Assembly (NCBI GenBank): GCA_963782045.1
Contig: CAWAIR010000005.1
Coordinates: 183,669-247,668, forward strand
DNA from: CAVSRC01 sp963782045
GTDB taxonomy: Bacteria > Pseudomonadota > Alphaproteobacteria > Rhizobiales > Kaistiaceae
DNA length: 64,000 nucleotides
Reading direction: 5' to 3'
The stretch's first letter is position 1, and each line of letters starts with the position of its first letter. The notes below the pieces were generated by a model, which saw only the letters and a list, made by a program, of their open reading frames with translations, was not told where the DNA came from and did not search any database. Both the position numbers and the translations under genes were made by a program. This document shows, piece after piece, positions 33,578 through 41,012 of this stretch.

Positions 33578-34834
33578 CTAACGGACTTCCGCGCCGCCTT
33601 TCCGCGTCAAATGGAAGAGCCCAGCCAGAAGTTCCACTTTTCGGAAAAACTCGTCGAAGGTAATAACATCAATTCCCGCGAGGGACGACCTAAACAGCTC
33701 GAACGAAGTTCGCCGCCGTTTATCCGCTAATTCCTTTTCGTGATTCCCACAAATGATCACGCGGCGCGGGTTGAAAGTGCTTAGCTCAGTGTCCGCGGAA
33801 GCAAGCTTTTCTATATTTTCACGCAGTACGTGAAGATAGTCGCTAACTTGAACAACTGCCCCGGATAATTCTTTGCCTGGCGGGTAGACATTTTGTCGGT
33901 AACGAGGGCCAAGCAATTTAGCAGTAGGGCTCTTTATTTCTACTAGTATAGCATCTTTGGCAATTCCGCCTGAGAATAAAAAATCGACTATACGCCCGTC
34001 CGTGCCACTAATTCTGGTGCCCCCAACGTACGCATGTCCCTGTATCAATGCCACTGGAACCGAGAACAATTGCGCGATTGCAAAAGCATTTTCAGCGACC
34101 TTTAGTTGCCAAAAGCCTTCATCTCCATTTTCCTTATTGGCGTCCCATGTGTGCAGCAGTTCTACTAAACGCCGCGCGGAGTGCCCAATGAATGCTGCCT
34201 CCTCGAAGTTGCTCTTGAAGACCGTGAGTGCCCTGAATCTCTCAGACGTTGCCATCGCCCACGCAGCCAGAGGAGCATCACCATCGGAGATTGCCTGCAA
34301 CGCGATGGAGCACATCCCGCCGGCCATATAGCCCCACCACTCGATGGATTTTGGATGTGCGTTAATTCGCTTGAATATTTCTTCCGCGTCTTCTGTGTTC
34401 TGAAAATCAAGATCTTTAAGATAAGGAGCGTCCTTAAAGTAGTTCTCACTCAACTCCATAAGCCGTCTGGCTAGATCTGGAAAATTGTCTCGATTTTCCT
34501 TTGACGAGATATCGATCTCAAATACCTTCTCGGCAAACCAATTTAGCCCATATCGAGTTAGGTTTGAATTGCCTTTGAGAGGATTGGCCGAAACAGTAAT
34601 AAAAGCCGCTGGAAGAACAAATCTATCACCTTTTTTTACTCTAATCCCGGTCCCGTGCTTGGCTGAAGGTCGCAACTTCATTTCGCGGCCGCAGTCGGGG
34701 CACTTCCGAATTACGTAAGGCTTATCCAAGTCGGTGACATCCTCAATGTCACGACACGTTGCACAAACCTTGGTCTTGTCGCGGGCGGAGCGTCTTCTTT
34801 CTCGTTGTTGACGGGTCCGCGGTGGTTGGCGCAT
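33578..34834 (-). CDS. sduA: Shedu anti-phage nuclease SduA (DUF4263) with N-terminal zinc ribbon
   Basis: 418 residues. The C-terminal third is a DUF4263 PD-(D/E)XK nuclease: RIVDFLF (Asp 284), ILVEIKSP (Glu 299, Lys 301), GAVVQVSDYLHVL (Gln 329), NPRRVIICGNHEKEL and DVITFDEFFRKVELL, the last being the family-typical closing motif. The N-terminus carries CATC (24-27) and CPDC (45-48), a four-cysteine zinc ribbon. Residues 60-270 are helical and unrecognised, and may sense the invader. Shedu proteins protect against phage by cutting DNA, and this is a single-gene system. AGGAG lies upstream of the start at 34834. The gene is visibly AT-richer (about half G+C) than all its neighbours, so it was probably acquired by transfer. 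Confidence 0.87.
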   Translation of the reverse strand: MRQPPRTRQQRERRRSARDKTKVCATCRDIEDVTDLDKPYVIRKCPDCGREMKLRPSAKHGTGIRVKKGDRFVLPAAFITVSANPLKGNSNLTRYGLNWFAEKVFEIDISSKENRDNFPDLARRLMELSENYFKDAPYLKDLDFQNTEDAEEIFKRINAHPKSIEWWGYMAGGMCSIALQAISDGDAPLAAWAMATSERFRALTVFKSNFEEAAFIGHSARRLVELLHTWDANKENGDEGFWQLKVAENAFAIAQLFSVPVALIQGHAYVGGTRISGTDGRIVDFLFSGGIAKDAILVEIKSPTAKLLGPRYRQNVYPPGKELSGAVVQVSDYLHVLRENIEKLASADTELSTFNPRRVIICGNHEKELADKRRRTSFELFRSSLAGIDVITFDEFFRKVELLAGLFHLTRKGGAEVR

Positions 34835-34893
34835 TCATAGGTCTCCTGGGCAGACCATAGCCCGAAGTGCGGAATAACGCAGCGCCTCCCGCC

Positions 34894-35242
34894 CTACCCC
34901 CACCACCCGCCAATCGCCTTCTTCACCGCGGTCCGTTCGGCGCGGCCGAGCCTGCCGATGCGGCGCAGGATGCGGTCGGGCTCGACGGTCGCGATCTTGA
35001 CCGTGCGCACCATCGACGGTCCGGGCAGGCCGGCGCCGGCGAGGTCGCGGATCGCCACGTCGCCCTCGCGCCGCTCCTTGGCCGCGCCGGTGATCATGGC
35101 GAGCCAGAGATAGCCCTCGCGCGTGCAGCGCGGCGCTGGAGACGACCAGTGCCGGCCGCCGCTTCTCCGCCAGCCGGTCGGAGTAGGGGAAGGGCACCAC
35201 CACCACATCGAACGGCCGGAATGCCTCGTCAGAGGCGGCCAT
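34894..35242 (-). CDS. PemK/MazF-like toxin, one-base frame break
   Basis: Read from the ATG at 35242: AFRPFDVVVVPFPYSDRLAEKRRPALVVSSAALH, then after a one-base correction near 35125, REGYLWLAMITGAAKERREGDVAIRDLAGAGLPGPSMVRTVKIATVEPDRILRRIGRL. This is the MazF/PemK endoribonuclease fold: RP near the first strand, the S/T-rich ITGA loop and the VKIATVEP strand. It would cut mRNA when free of antitoxin. Uncorrected, the protein would continue to 34835 with an unrelated tail. I take the break as a sequence error, but real inactivation cannot be excluded. Its start overlaps the antitoxin end. Confidence 0.75.
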
Positions 35243-35450
35243 AGAGCGCCTCGTCCTCGTCAGAGGTCCATTCGCTGAAGGTCGCAAAGGGATCGTCCTC
35301 CTGCGGCTTCACCTTGGCGAGCGTCACCGCGCCGGCTTCCGTGACGCGGAAGCGGATCAGGTCGCCGGTCTTGAGGCCGAGCTTGTCGCGCACCGCCTTG
35401 GGGATCACCGTCTGGCCCTTGCTCGACAGGCGCGATTGCACATCCGCCAT
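35229..35450 (-). CDS. AbrB/MazE-type antitoxin
   Basis: 73 residues: SRLSSKGQTVIPKAVRDKLGLKTGDLIRFRV is a textbook SpoVT-AbrB swapped-hairpin DNA-binding domain. The acidic C-terminal tail (EDDPFATFSEWTSDEDEALYGRL) would wrap the toxin. It overlaps the toxin start by 14 bases. The promoter and inverted-repeat operator upstream fit autoregulation. Confidence 0.9.
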   Translation of the reverse strand: MADVQSRLSSKGQTVIPKAVRDKLGLKTGDLIRFRVTEAGAVTLAKVKPQEDDPFATFSEWTSDEDEALYGRL

Positions 35451-35464
35451 GGTTGCGTCTCCAG

Positions 35465-35513
35465 GTAAGACATTCTTACCGTCTTACATAGCAGCCGATA
35501 TGAGTGTTCTCAA
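35465..35513 (-). promoter_or_regulatory. Promoter and operator of the AbrB/PemK operon
   Basis: On the minus strand TTGAGA (35513-35508) is followed after exactly 17 bases by TATGTA (35490-35485), a good sigma-70 promoter. The perfect inverted repeat GTAAGAC (35465-35471) / GTCTTAC (35481-35487) overlaps the -10 box and the start site, with a third GTAAG-like copy inside. This is where the AbrB-type antitoxin would bind. Confidence 0.65.
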
Positions 35514-36342
35514 GCGGTCATGGAACGAGTGTCCCGCAGCGCGGCACGTGAACCTCCCCCTCAAGGAGAGAGCTGGTCGGCGCTTACCGCTTGCTCCCTC
35601 CCTCCCCCGCGAAGCGCGGGGAGGGGGGACCATGCGAGCCGCAGGCGACGCATGGTGGGTGGGGGTGACAAGAGGCGCTCGATTATCGCGCCGTTCGGAG
35701 GACCGGGGACAACGAATAAGTTGTCCCCCTCCCTAGCCGCCCCCATATTGATCGGCATCCTCGCTCGGATAGAGGGGCGTCTACCGGTGGCGACCTTTAG
35801 GCGGAGCGGGGTGCGGTGTCTCGTCCTTCCGTTTCGCAGACGGAGGGGCCGGAGCTCGGAAGCCCGTCGACGGAGGGGGAAACCTCTCTGTGCGCTTAAG
35901 CCCTGAAATGGTGCGGCGCTAAAGGCGGGCAGAGGTCAGCCACTGGTGGGACCGGTCCTGGAAACGGGTCACCGGCACCGTGGCGGTCGAGGGCGGCCGA
36001 CGTGCCAGCCCGCCTCTGCCAGCCCAGGCGGGGCCTCGCATAAATCCCGCGGCGGGCGTCTGGTCGACGCCCATTTCGGACTACCCGACGAGCGTTTGCC
36101 AGACGCCCGCCACCCCTCATGCCTCCGGGCTGGGGAACGTTCTTTGAAAGGTTCATCACCCGGTCGCAACGCGGCGCGGGAACGAGGGCGGTTACCTCAA
36201 CCTCCGCCCATTCCCGCGAAAGCGGGAACCCAGGCAGGACTCGCCGCGTGGCACGTCTCACCTGGATGCCCGGTCGGAGCCGGGCATGAACGGAGTATGT
36301 GGCGGGGCGTTGCCTCACGCCCTGGCGAAGGCCAAGCCCGTC
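35514..36342. other. Gene-free region with assorted palindromic repeats
   Basis: About 830 bases without a credible gene. Visible structures are CCTCCCCCGCGAAGCGCGGGGAGGGG (about 35612), ATTCCCGCGAAAGCGGGAA (about 36210) and ATGCCCGGTCGGAGCCGGGCAT (36266-36289), repeats of types that recur between Rhizobiales genes. Frames that stay open here have no family likeness and no ribosome sites. It separates the defence/toxin island from the core genes to the right. Confidence 0.6.
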
Positions 36343-37284
36343 CTACGGCACCTTGTGCCCGGCGGCCGTGAACAGGCGGTACCACTCCTTGCGGCTGAGG
36401 GTGACGTCGGAGCCGGCGGCCGATTCGGCGACCCGCCCCGGATTGGTCGTGCCCAGCACCACCTGGATGTTGGCCGGGTGGCGCACGATCCACGCCACGG
36501 CGATGCCGGTCGGCGTCACGCCATGGGTCTCGGCCAGCTCGTCGAGCACGTCGTTGAGTTCGGCATAGTCCTCGCGGTCGCCGACGAAGACGCCGTCGAA
36601 GAAACCCTTTTGGAACGGCGACCACGCCTGCAGCATCATCCCCTTGAGCCGCGAATAATCGAGCAGGCCGTTGTCGCGGTCGACCGACTGGGCGAGCCCG
36701 TTCATGTTGATCGCGATGCCCTGCGCGAAGAGGTTGGCGTGGGTGATCGAGAGCTGCACCTGGTTGAAGAGCAGCGGCTGCCTGACCGCGCTCTTCAGCA
36801 GCTCGATCTGGCCGGGCCTCTGGTTGGAGACGCCGAAATGGCGGACCTTGCCTGCCGCCTCCAGCTTGTCGAAGGCGGCGGCGACCTCCTCCGGCTCGAC
36901 CAGCGTATCGGGGCGATGCAGCAGCAGCACGTCGAGATAGTCGGTCTTCAGCGCCTTCAGCGAGCCGTCGACGGCTGCCAGGATGTGCTCGGCGGAGAAG
37001 TCGAAATAAACCGGGCCGTCGGTGATGTTGATGCCGGCCTTGCTCTGCAGCGTGATGCGTTCGCGGTCGGCCGCCGAGAAGTTCATCGCGCCGGCAAAGC
37101 GCTCCTCCGAGCGGTGCACCGTGCCGCCATAGACGTCGGCATGGTCGAAGAAGGTGATGCCCGCGTCGAGCGCGGTGCCGACCAGCTTCTGGATGTCGGC
37201 ATCGCTCATCTTGGCGATGCGCATCAGGCCGAGCACGACGCTGGGGACGGTGAGGTCGCTGTGGGGAACGGCAAATGTCTTCAT
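36343..37284 (-). CDS. Aldo/keto reductase (YdhF-like)
   Basis: 313 residues. The catalytic tetrad is visible: Asp in FFDHADVYGG (with Tyr), Lys in QSKAGI and His in DVLLLHRPDTLV. The NADPH-binding end segment is VVLGTTNPGRVAE. The sequence LVLGLMRIAKMSD to AVDGSLKALKTDYLDVLLLHRPD follows the YdhF group of oxidoreductases. It probably reduces carbonyls with NADPH in the cytoplasm, with an unknown natural substrate. The gene is alone on the minus strand. Confidence 0.9.
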   Translation of the reverse strand: MKTFAVPHSDLTVPSVVLGLMRIAKMSDADIQKLVGTALDAGITFFDHADVYGGTVHRSEERFAGAMNFSAADRERITLQSKAGINITDGPVYFDFSAEHILAAVDGSLKALKTDYLDVLLLHRPDTLVEPEEVAAAFDKLEAAGKVRHFGVSNQRPGQIELLKSAVRQPLLFNQVQLSITHANLFAQGIAINMNGLAQSVDRDNGLLDYSRLKGMMLQAWSPFQKGFFDGVFVGDREDYAELNDVLDELAETHGVTPTGIAVAWIVRHPANIQVVLGTTNPGRVAESAAGSDVTLSRKEWYRLFTAAGHKVP

Positions 37285-37575
37285 GATAATCGTCAGCCTG
37301 TGTGAGTGAGGGCCTGTTCTTCGCGGGGGCAAGGGCGGCCGGCCACGGGTCGCGGCGCCGGGGCGAGCCAAACAGGTGCCTGCGGTGTGCGGATGCCGGA
37401 GATTGGCCGAGCGGCCGGTTCGATGCAAGGACAGAACGCCGGCGCGGGCCGGCGCCTTATTGCCGCGTCTCGGCGTAGACGTCCATCCGGTGGGGATCGC
37501 CAACCATGCGCCGGGCCTGCTGCAGCCGGCGAGCATCAGCAGCGCCGGCGTGAGCGCGGCCCTCACGCCGCGCCC
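37285..37575 (-). other. Spacer with a possible short lipoprotein gene
   Basis: On the minus strand a GTG at 37566 opens VRAALTPALLMLAGCSRPG, which looks like a lipoprotein signal with its Cys. In another frame the same stretch continues as MVGDPHRMDVYAETRQ and TAA (about 37507-37456), giving a sensible end. Joining the two needs a one-base change near 37508. If this is correct, it is a lipoprotein of about 34 residues downstream of the OmpA-like gene. The rest of the spacer shows nothing I can name. Confidence 0.3.
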
Positions 37576-38523
37576 CTACGGCTCGACCAGCTCGACGCGC
37601 CGGTTGAGCGCCCGCCCGTCCTCGCTCTGGTTGGAGCCGATCGGTGCCAGATAGCCGACCCCGGCGGTCTTCAGCCGCGCCGCCGGGATACCGTAGGTCT
37701 TGGTCAGCACCGCGGCCACCGCCGCGGCGCGGCGCTGCGACAGGTCCATGTTGTAGGCGAGCGTGCCCTGGCTGTCGGTATGGCCGACGATGACCACCTG
37801 AAGCTGCGGCGCGCCGGTGAGCAGCGCCGCGATCTGGTCGAGGGTCGGCTTGCTCTCGGCCTTCACCACCGCCTTGTCGGTGTCGAAATAGATGCCGTAG
37901 AGGGCGATGTGGCCCTTCTCGCCGAGCCCCTTGGCCATCGCCGCCGCGTCGATCATCTTGTTGGCCATGGCGCCGACCTGCGTCACCACCAGCTCGGTCG
38001 TGATGTCGTCGTTGTTCTGGCTGGTGATCACGCTCGCCCAGGTGACGGCGCCGTTATCGCCCGCCTTGCGGCCGACGAAATAGTGATAGTTGAAGCCGTC
38101 GAGCCACATTTGCGGGATGGGCAGCACGTCCAGCGCTTCGCTGAAGGGGATGCCGCCGCAGCCGTCGGTGTCGCAGGTGAACACGGTCTCGAAGCCGGCG
38201 CCGGCGAGTTGCGTCTCGAAATTGCGCGACACCTCCAGCATCGAGGGGCCGGGCCCGGTGCGGTAGGCGATGCGGGTGACGCGACCCTGCGGGCGCTCCT
38301 CGCCGGTCGCCTTGCCGTCCTGGAAGGCCGCCGTCTGCAGCCGCGTCGCGTCGAAGTCCTTGGCGTCGTAGCCGGTGATGACGCTACCGGCGAAGCGCCC
38401 GATGCCGGGATAATCGTGCGATCCCGGCACGTCGCCGTCGGCGGCGCGGGCAAGGGAAATGCTCATCAGCGCCGCCAGCGCTGCAAGCATCATGGAGATG
38501 GAAAGGGAAATCGGTCGCCGCAT
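37576..38523 (-). CDS. DUF4892-type outer-membrane protein with OmpA domain
   Basis: 315 residues. A signal peptide (cut after ARA) is followed by a DUF4892-like domain: DYPGIGRFAGSVITGYDAKDFD... VTRIAYRTGPGPSMLEVSRNFETQLAGAGFETVFTC, with a CDTDGCGG cysteine pair. The C-terminal OmpA domain then reads GIYFDTDKAVVKAESKPTLDQIAALL, VGHTDSQGTLAYNMDLSQRRAAAVAAVL and SEDGRALNRRVELV, which binds peptidoglycan. It is probably an outer-membrane or periplasmic anchor. The paralogue just upstream keeps the first domain only. Confidence 0.87.
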   Translation of the reverse strand: MRRPISLSISMMLAALAALMSISLARAADGDVPGSHDYPGIGRFAGSVITGYDAKDFDATRLQTAAFQDGKATGEERPQGRVTRIAYRTGPGPSMLEVSRNFETQLAGAGFETVFTCDTDGCGGIPFSEALDVLPIPQMWLDGFNYHYFVGRKAGDNGAVTWASVITSQNNDDITTELVVTQVGAMANKMIDAAAMAKGLGEKGHIALYGIYFDTDKAVVKAESKPTLDQIAALLTGAPQLQVVIVGHTDSQGTLAYNMDLSQRRAAAVAAVLTKTYGIPAARLKTAGVGYLAPIGSNQSEDGRALNRRVELVEP

Positions 38524-38666
38524 CGCCTGGCCTCTCTGTGGGGTGGTTGCTGCCCGAGAGGAAAGGCTACCACCGGCTGGTGTCGGCGCCTGTGGCGTCC
38601 GACACAGGCGTCGGGCGGCTCGTCGGCCGCCGCTGCGATGGCGAGGCAACCCGGCGCCGCCGCCGG

Positions 38667-39230
38667 CTAGTGCGCTTTTGCGACCTCGGTCACCACCAGT
38701 TGCGCGGTGACGAAATCGAGGTGGTGGCTGGTGAGCACGCTCGCCCAGGTCTCGCCGCCGTCGCCGGCGGTCTTGCGGCCGACGAAGTAATGATAGTTCA
38801 CCCCGTTCACCCACATCGCCGGCACGAACAGGATGTCGACGCCCTGGCTGAAGAAGGTGCCGCCGCAGTCCTCGGCGTCGCAGGCGAAGACCGTCTCGTA
38901 TCCGGCCTGTGCAAGCTGTGTCTCGAAGCTCCGCGAGACCTCCGGGATGGAGCGGCCGGGGTTGGTGCGGTATGCGATGCGGGTCACGCGTCCCCGCGGC
39001 CGCAGGTCGCCGGTGGCATTGCCGTCCTTGAACGGTGCCGTCTGCAGCCGCGTCGCGGCGCCATCACGGGCGTCGTAGCCGGTGATGACGCTGCCGGCGA
39101 AGCGTTCGATGCCGGGATAGTCGCTGGCCCCCGGCACGTCGCCGTCGGCGGCGCGGGCGAGCGAAACCCAGGGCAGGGCCGCGAGCGCTGCCAGCATCAT
39201 GGAGATGGTGAAGAGGTTGGCTCGCTGCAT
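38667..39230 (-). CDS. DUF4892-like secreted protein without OmpA domain
   Basis: 187 residues. Signal peptide and DUF4892-like domain match the downstream paralogue closely (ADGDVPG, DYPGI-RFAGSVITGYDA, GRVTRIAYRT, NYHYFVGRK). It carries a matching cysteine pair (CDAEDCGG). It stops at VVTEVAKAH, just where the other protein goes on into its OmpA domain. The pair is the product of a tandem duplication with domain loss or gain. The function of the shared domain is unknown. Confidence 0.8.
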   Translation of the reverse strand: MQRANLFTISMMLAALAALPWVSLARAADGDVPGASDYPGIERFAGSVITGYDARDGAATRLQTAPFKDGNATGDLRPRGRVTRIAYRTNPGRSIPEVSRSFETQLAQAGYETVFACDAEDCGGTFFSQGVDILFVPAMWVNGVNYHYFVGRKTAGDGGETWASVLTSHHLDFVTAQLVVTEVAKAH

Positions 39231-39347
39231 CCTCAGGCCCTCCCTGTCGGGCGAAGGTCTCGTTGCCAGTCGCGAGAAGCTAGCATCCGGCGCTGCCGGA
39301 ATCTCATGGAATCACGCACAAGTGACAAGCGCCGGGACCGAACTGCC

Positions 39348-40295
39348 TCAGGCTTCCACCCAGGCGCGGATCAGGTGGCTGGCGATCGCCATCGACATCG
39401 GCACCGAGATGCCGTCCGGGTGGCTGCCGGCGATCATGCGGCCGACGTCGGCGCGGCTGAACCAGCGGCAGTCTTCCAGCTCGGCGTCGTCGCGCTGGAT
39501 CTCGGTCGACAGCGCCTCGGCATAGCAGCCGATCATCAGCGAGGAGGGGAAGGGCCAGGGCTGGCTGGCGTGGTAGCGCACGCGCCCGATCGTGATGCCG
39601 GATTCCTCCGCCGTCTCGCGCCTGACGGCGTCCTCGATCGTCTCGCCGGGCTCCATGAAGCCGGCGAGGCACGAATACATACCCGGGTTGAAGCGCGGCG
39701 AGCGGCCGAGCAACACCCGCTCGCCGTCGGCGCCCGCGTGGATGGCGAGCATGATCACCACCGGGTCGGTGCGCGGAAAGTGCTGCGCCCCGCAGTTCGG
39801 GCAATCGCGCCTGAGCCCGCCGTTGACGCTCGCCGTCGCCGTGCCGCAGACCGCGCAGAAGCCGTGGCGGGCGTGCCAGTTGAGGAGCGCGCGGGCCTGC
39901 GCCAGGGCGCCGAGATGGTCGGCCGACAGCGTCGCACCGCTGGCCAGCGCCCTGAGCGTCGCCGGCGCTGCCCGCGCCTCGTCGATGGCGGCGTCTTCGC
40001 CGAGCGCCACGGCAATCCGCGGGGCGCCGTCGCTCCAGCCGAGCACCACCGATGTGTCGAGGTCGGCGCCGAGGGCCCGCGCCTCCTGCGTCATGAACAG
40101 CGGGTCGTCGCCGGGCTTGATCAGCGCCATCTCGCCGCGGAACAGGTAGAACCGCGCCTTGGCGTCGGCCAGCGCAAGGCGAAGCGAATCCGCGTCGCGC
40201 GCCTCGCTCCGCCGGTCGATGCGGTTGCCGGCGAAGCCGGTCAGGCTGCTCGGCTCAACCGCAGGCAGGCCGTCGAAAAGGCTGGTCGATTGCAT
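39348..40295 (-). CDS. nudC: NAD+ diphosphatase NudC (NADH pyrophosphatase)
   Basis: 315 residues. The zinc ribbon is CAVCG...CPNCG (about residues 147-165). The Nudix box GFMEPGETIEDAVRRETAEESGI is complete, and the NADH-specific motif SQPWPFPSSLMIG follows it 17-20 residues later. NudC splits NAD(H) to NMN(H) and AMP and removes NAD caps from RNA. It is followed after 16 bases on the same side by a HIT-family gene, a pairing often seen in Rhizobiales. Confidence 0.94.
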   Translation of the reverse strand: MQSTSLFDGLPAVEPSSLTGFAGNRIDRRSEARDADSLRLALADAKARFYLFRGEMALIKPGDDPLFMTQEARALGADLDTSVVLGWSDGAPRIAVALGEDAAIDEARAAPATLRALASGATLSADHLGALAQARALLNWHARHGFCAVCGTATASVNGGLRRDCPNCGAQHFPRTDPVVIMLAIHAGADGERVLLGRSPRFNPGMYSCLAGFMEPGETIEDAVRRETAEESGITIGRVRYHASQPWPFPSSLMIGCYAEALSTEIQRDDAELEDCRWFSRADVGRMIAGSHPDGISVPMSMAIASHLIRAWVEA

Positions 40296-40311
40296 CGCGC
40301 TCGGGCTGAGG

Positions 40312-40725
40312 TCAGAGGGGGAGGGCGGCGGCGAGGTCGGCGATCAGTTTGTCCCGCCGCGCCGGCTCATAGGCAACCGCCGCGCCCGTCCCCCAGACCG
40401 GCCCCGGCCAGCCGGCATCGCCTTCGAAGCGGGCGATGACGTGGACGTGGAGCTGGCGCACCTGGTTGCCGAGGGCGGCGACGTTGAGCTTGTCGCATCC
40501 GGTGGTGCTCTTCAGCGCCGTCATCGTCGCCACGATCTCCTCGAAGAGATGCGCCCGGTCCGGCTTCTCCATCTCGATGATCTCGGCCATGCCCGGCCGC
40601 CGGGGAACCAGCAGCAGCCAGGCGAAGCGCGCGTCGTTCATCAGGCGGAGGTCGGACAGGCCGAGCCGGGTGACGTGCGTCGAGTTGGCGGCAAGACGCG
40701 GGTCGAGGGTGAAGGCTTCGATCAT
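40312..40725 (-). CDS. HIT domain protein
   Basis: 137 residues. The histidine triad appears as QLHVHVIAR, with the spacing of HxHxH relaxed to HVHVI; this is the variant common in the alphaproteobacterial HIT group next to nudC. NDARFAWLLLVPRRPG is the usual nucleotide-pocket opening. It probably hydrolyses or transfers nucleoside monophosphates. The start at 40725 was chosen because MIEAFTLDP is the conserved beginning; 40746 is possible. Confidence 0.85.
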   Translation of the reverse strand: MIEAFTLDPRLAANSTHVTRLGLSDLRLMNDARFAWLLLVPRRPGMAEIIEMEKPDRAHLFEEIVATMTALKSTTGCDKLNVAALGNQVRQLHVHVIARFEGDAGWPGPVWGTGAAVAYEPARRDKLIADLAAALPL

Positions 40726-40859
40726 GGCGGCTCGGGTGCGCAGCAAGCGGAAACGCGGGTGACCATAGGCCGGGATGGCGGGCCGTCACAGGGCAAAATC
40801 ATGGAAAATGGCGCCTCGGCGGCTCTTGCCCCCGGCTGCGATCGATATGATATGGTGCC

Positions 40860-40959
40860 CCGGGAGGCTGGCGGCGGACGTGTCGCTCGCCAACCGGGTC
40901 AGGTCCGGAAGGAAGCAGCCCTAACGAGTTTCGGCGCGGGTCGCCCGTCAGTCTCCCAC
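40860..40959 (+). ncRNA. ffs: Signal recognition particle RNA (4.5S RNA)
   Basis: The universally conserved apical part GGGTCAGGTCCGGAAGGAAGCAGCCCTAA spans 40896-40924. The outer arms GGGAGGCTG (40862-40870) and CAGTCTCCC (40949-40957) pair perfectly, giving the short bacterial type of about 96 bases without an Alu domain. It binds Ffh to direct membrane proteins to the translocon. The gene lies just before dnaX, as in many Rhizobiales. Confidence 0.95.
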
Positions 40960-41012
40960 TCCTTTCCCTCGATACTGGCGGCCCGCCGCGGGCCGGAGCG
41001 AACGGCAAGCGC

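Noticed and set aside
35514..36342. Short open frames suggesting accessory genes right of the toxin-antitoxin pair
   Set aside because: They run through palindromic repeats, lack ribosome sites and show no recognisable domain.
40800..41012. A riboswitch or leader before dnaX
   Set aside because: The structured sequence is fully explained by the 4.5S RNA gene.
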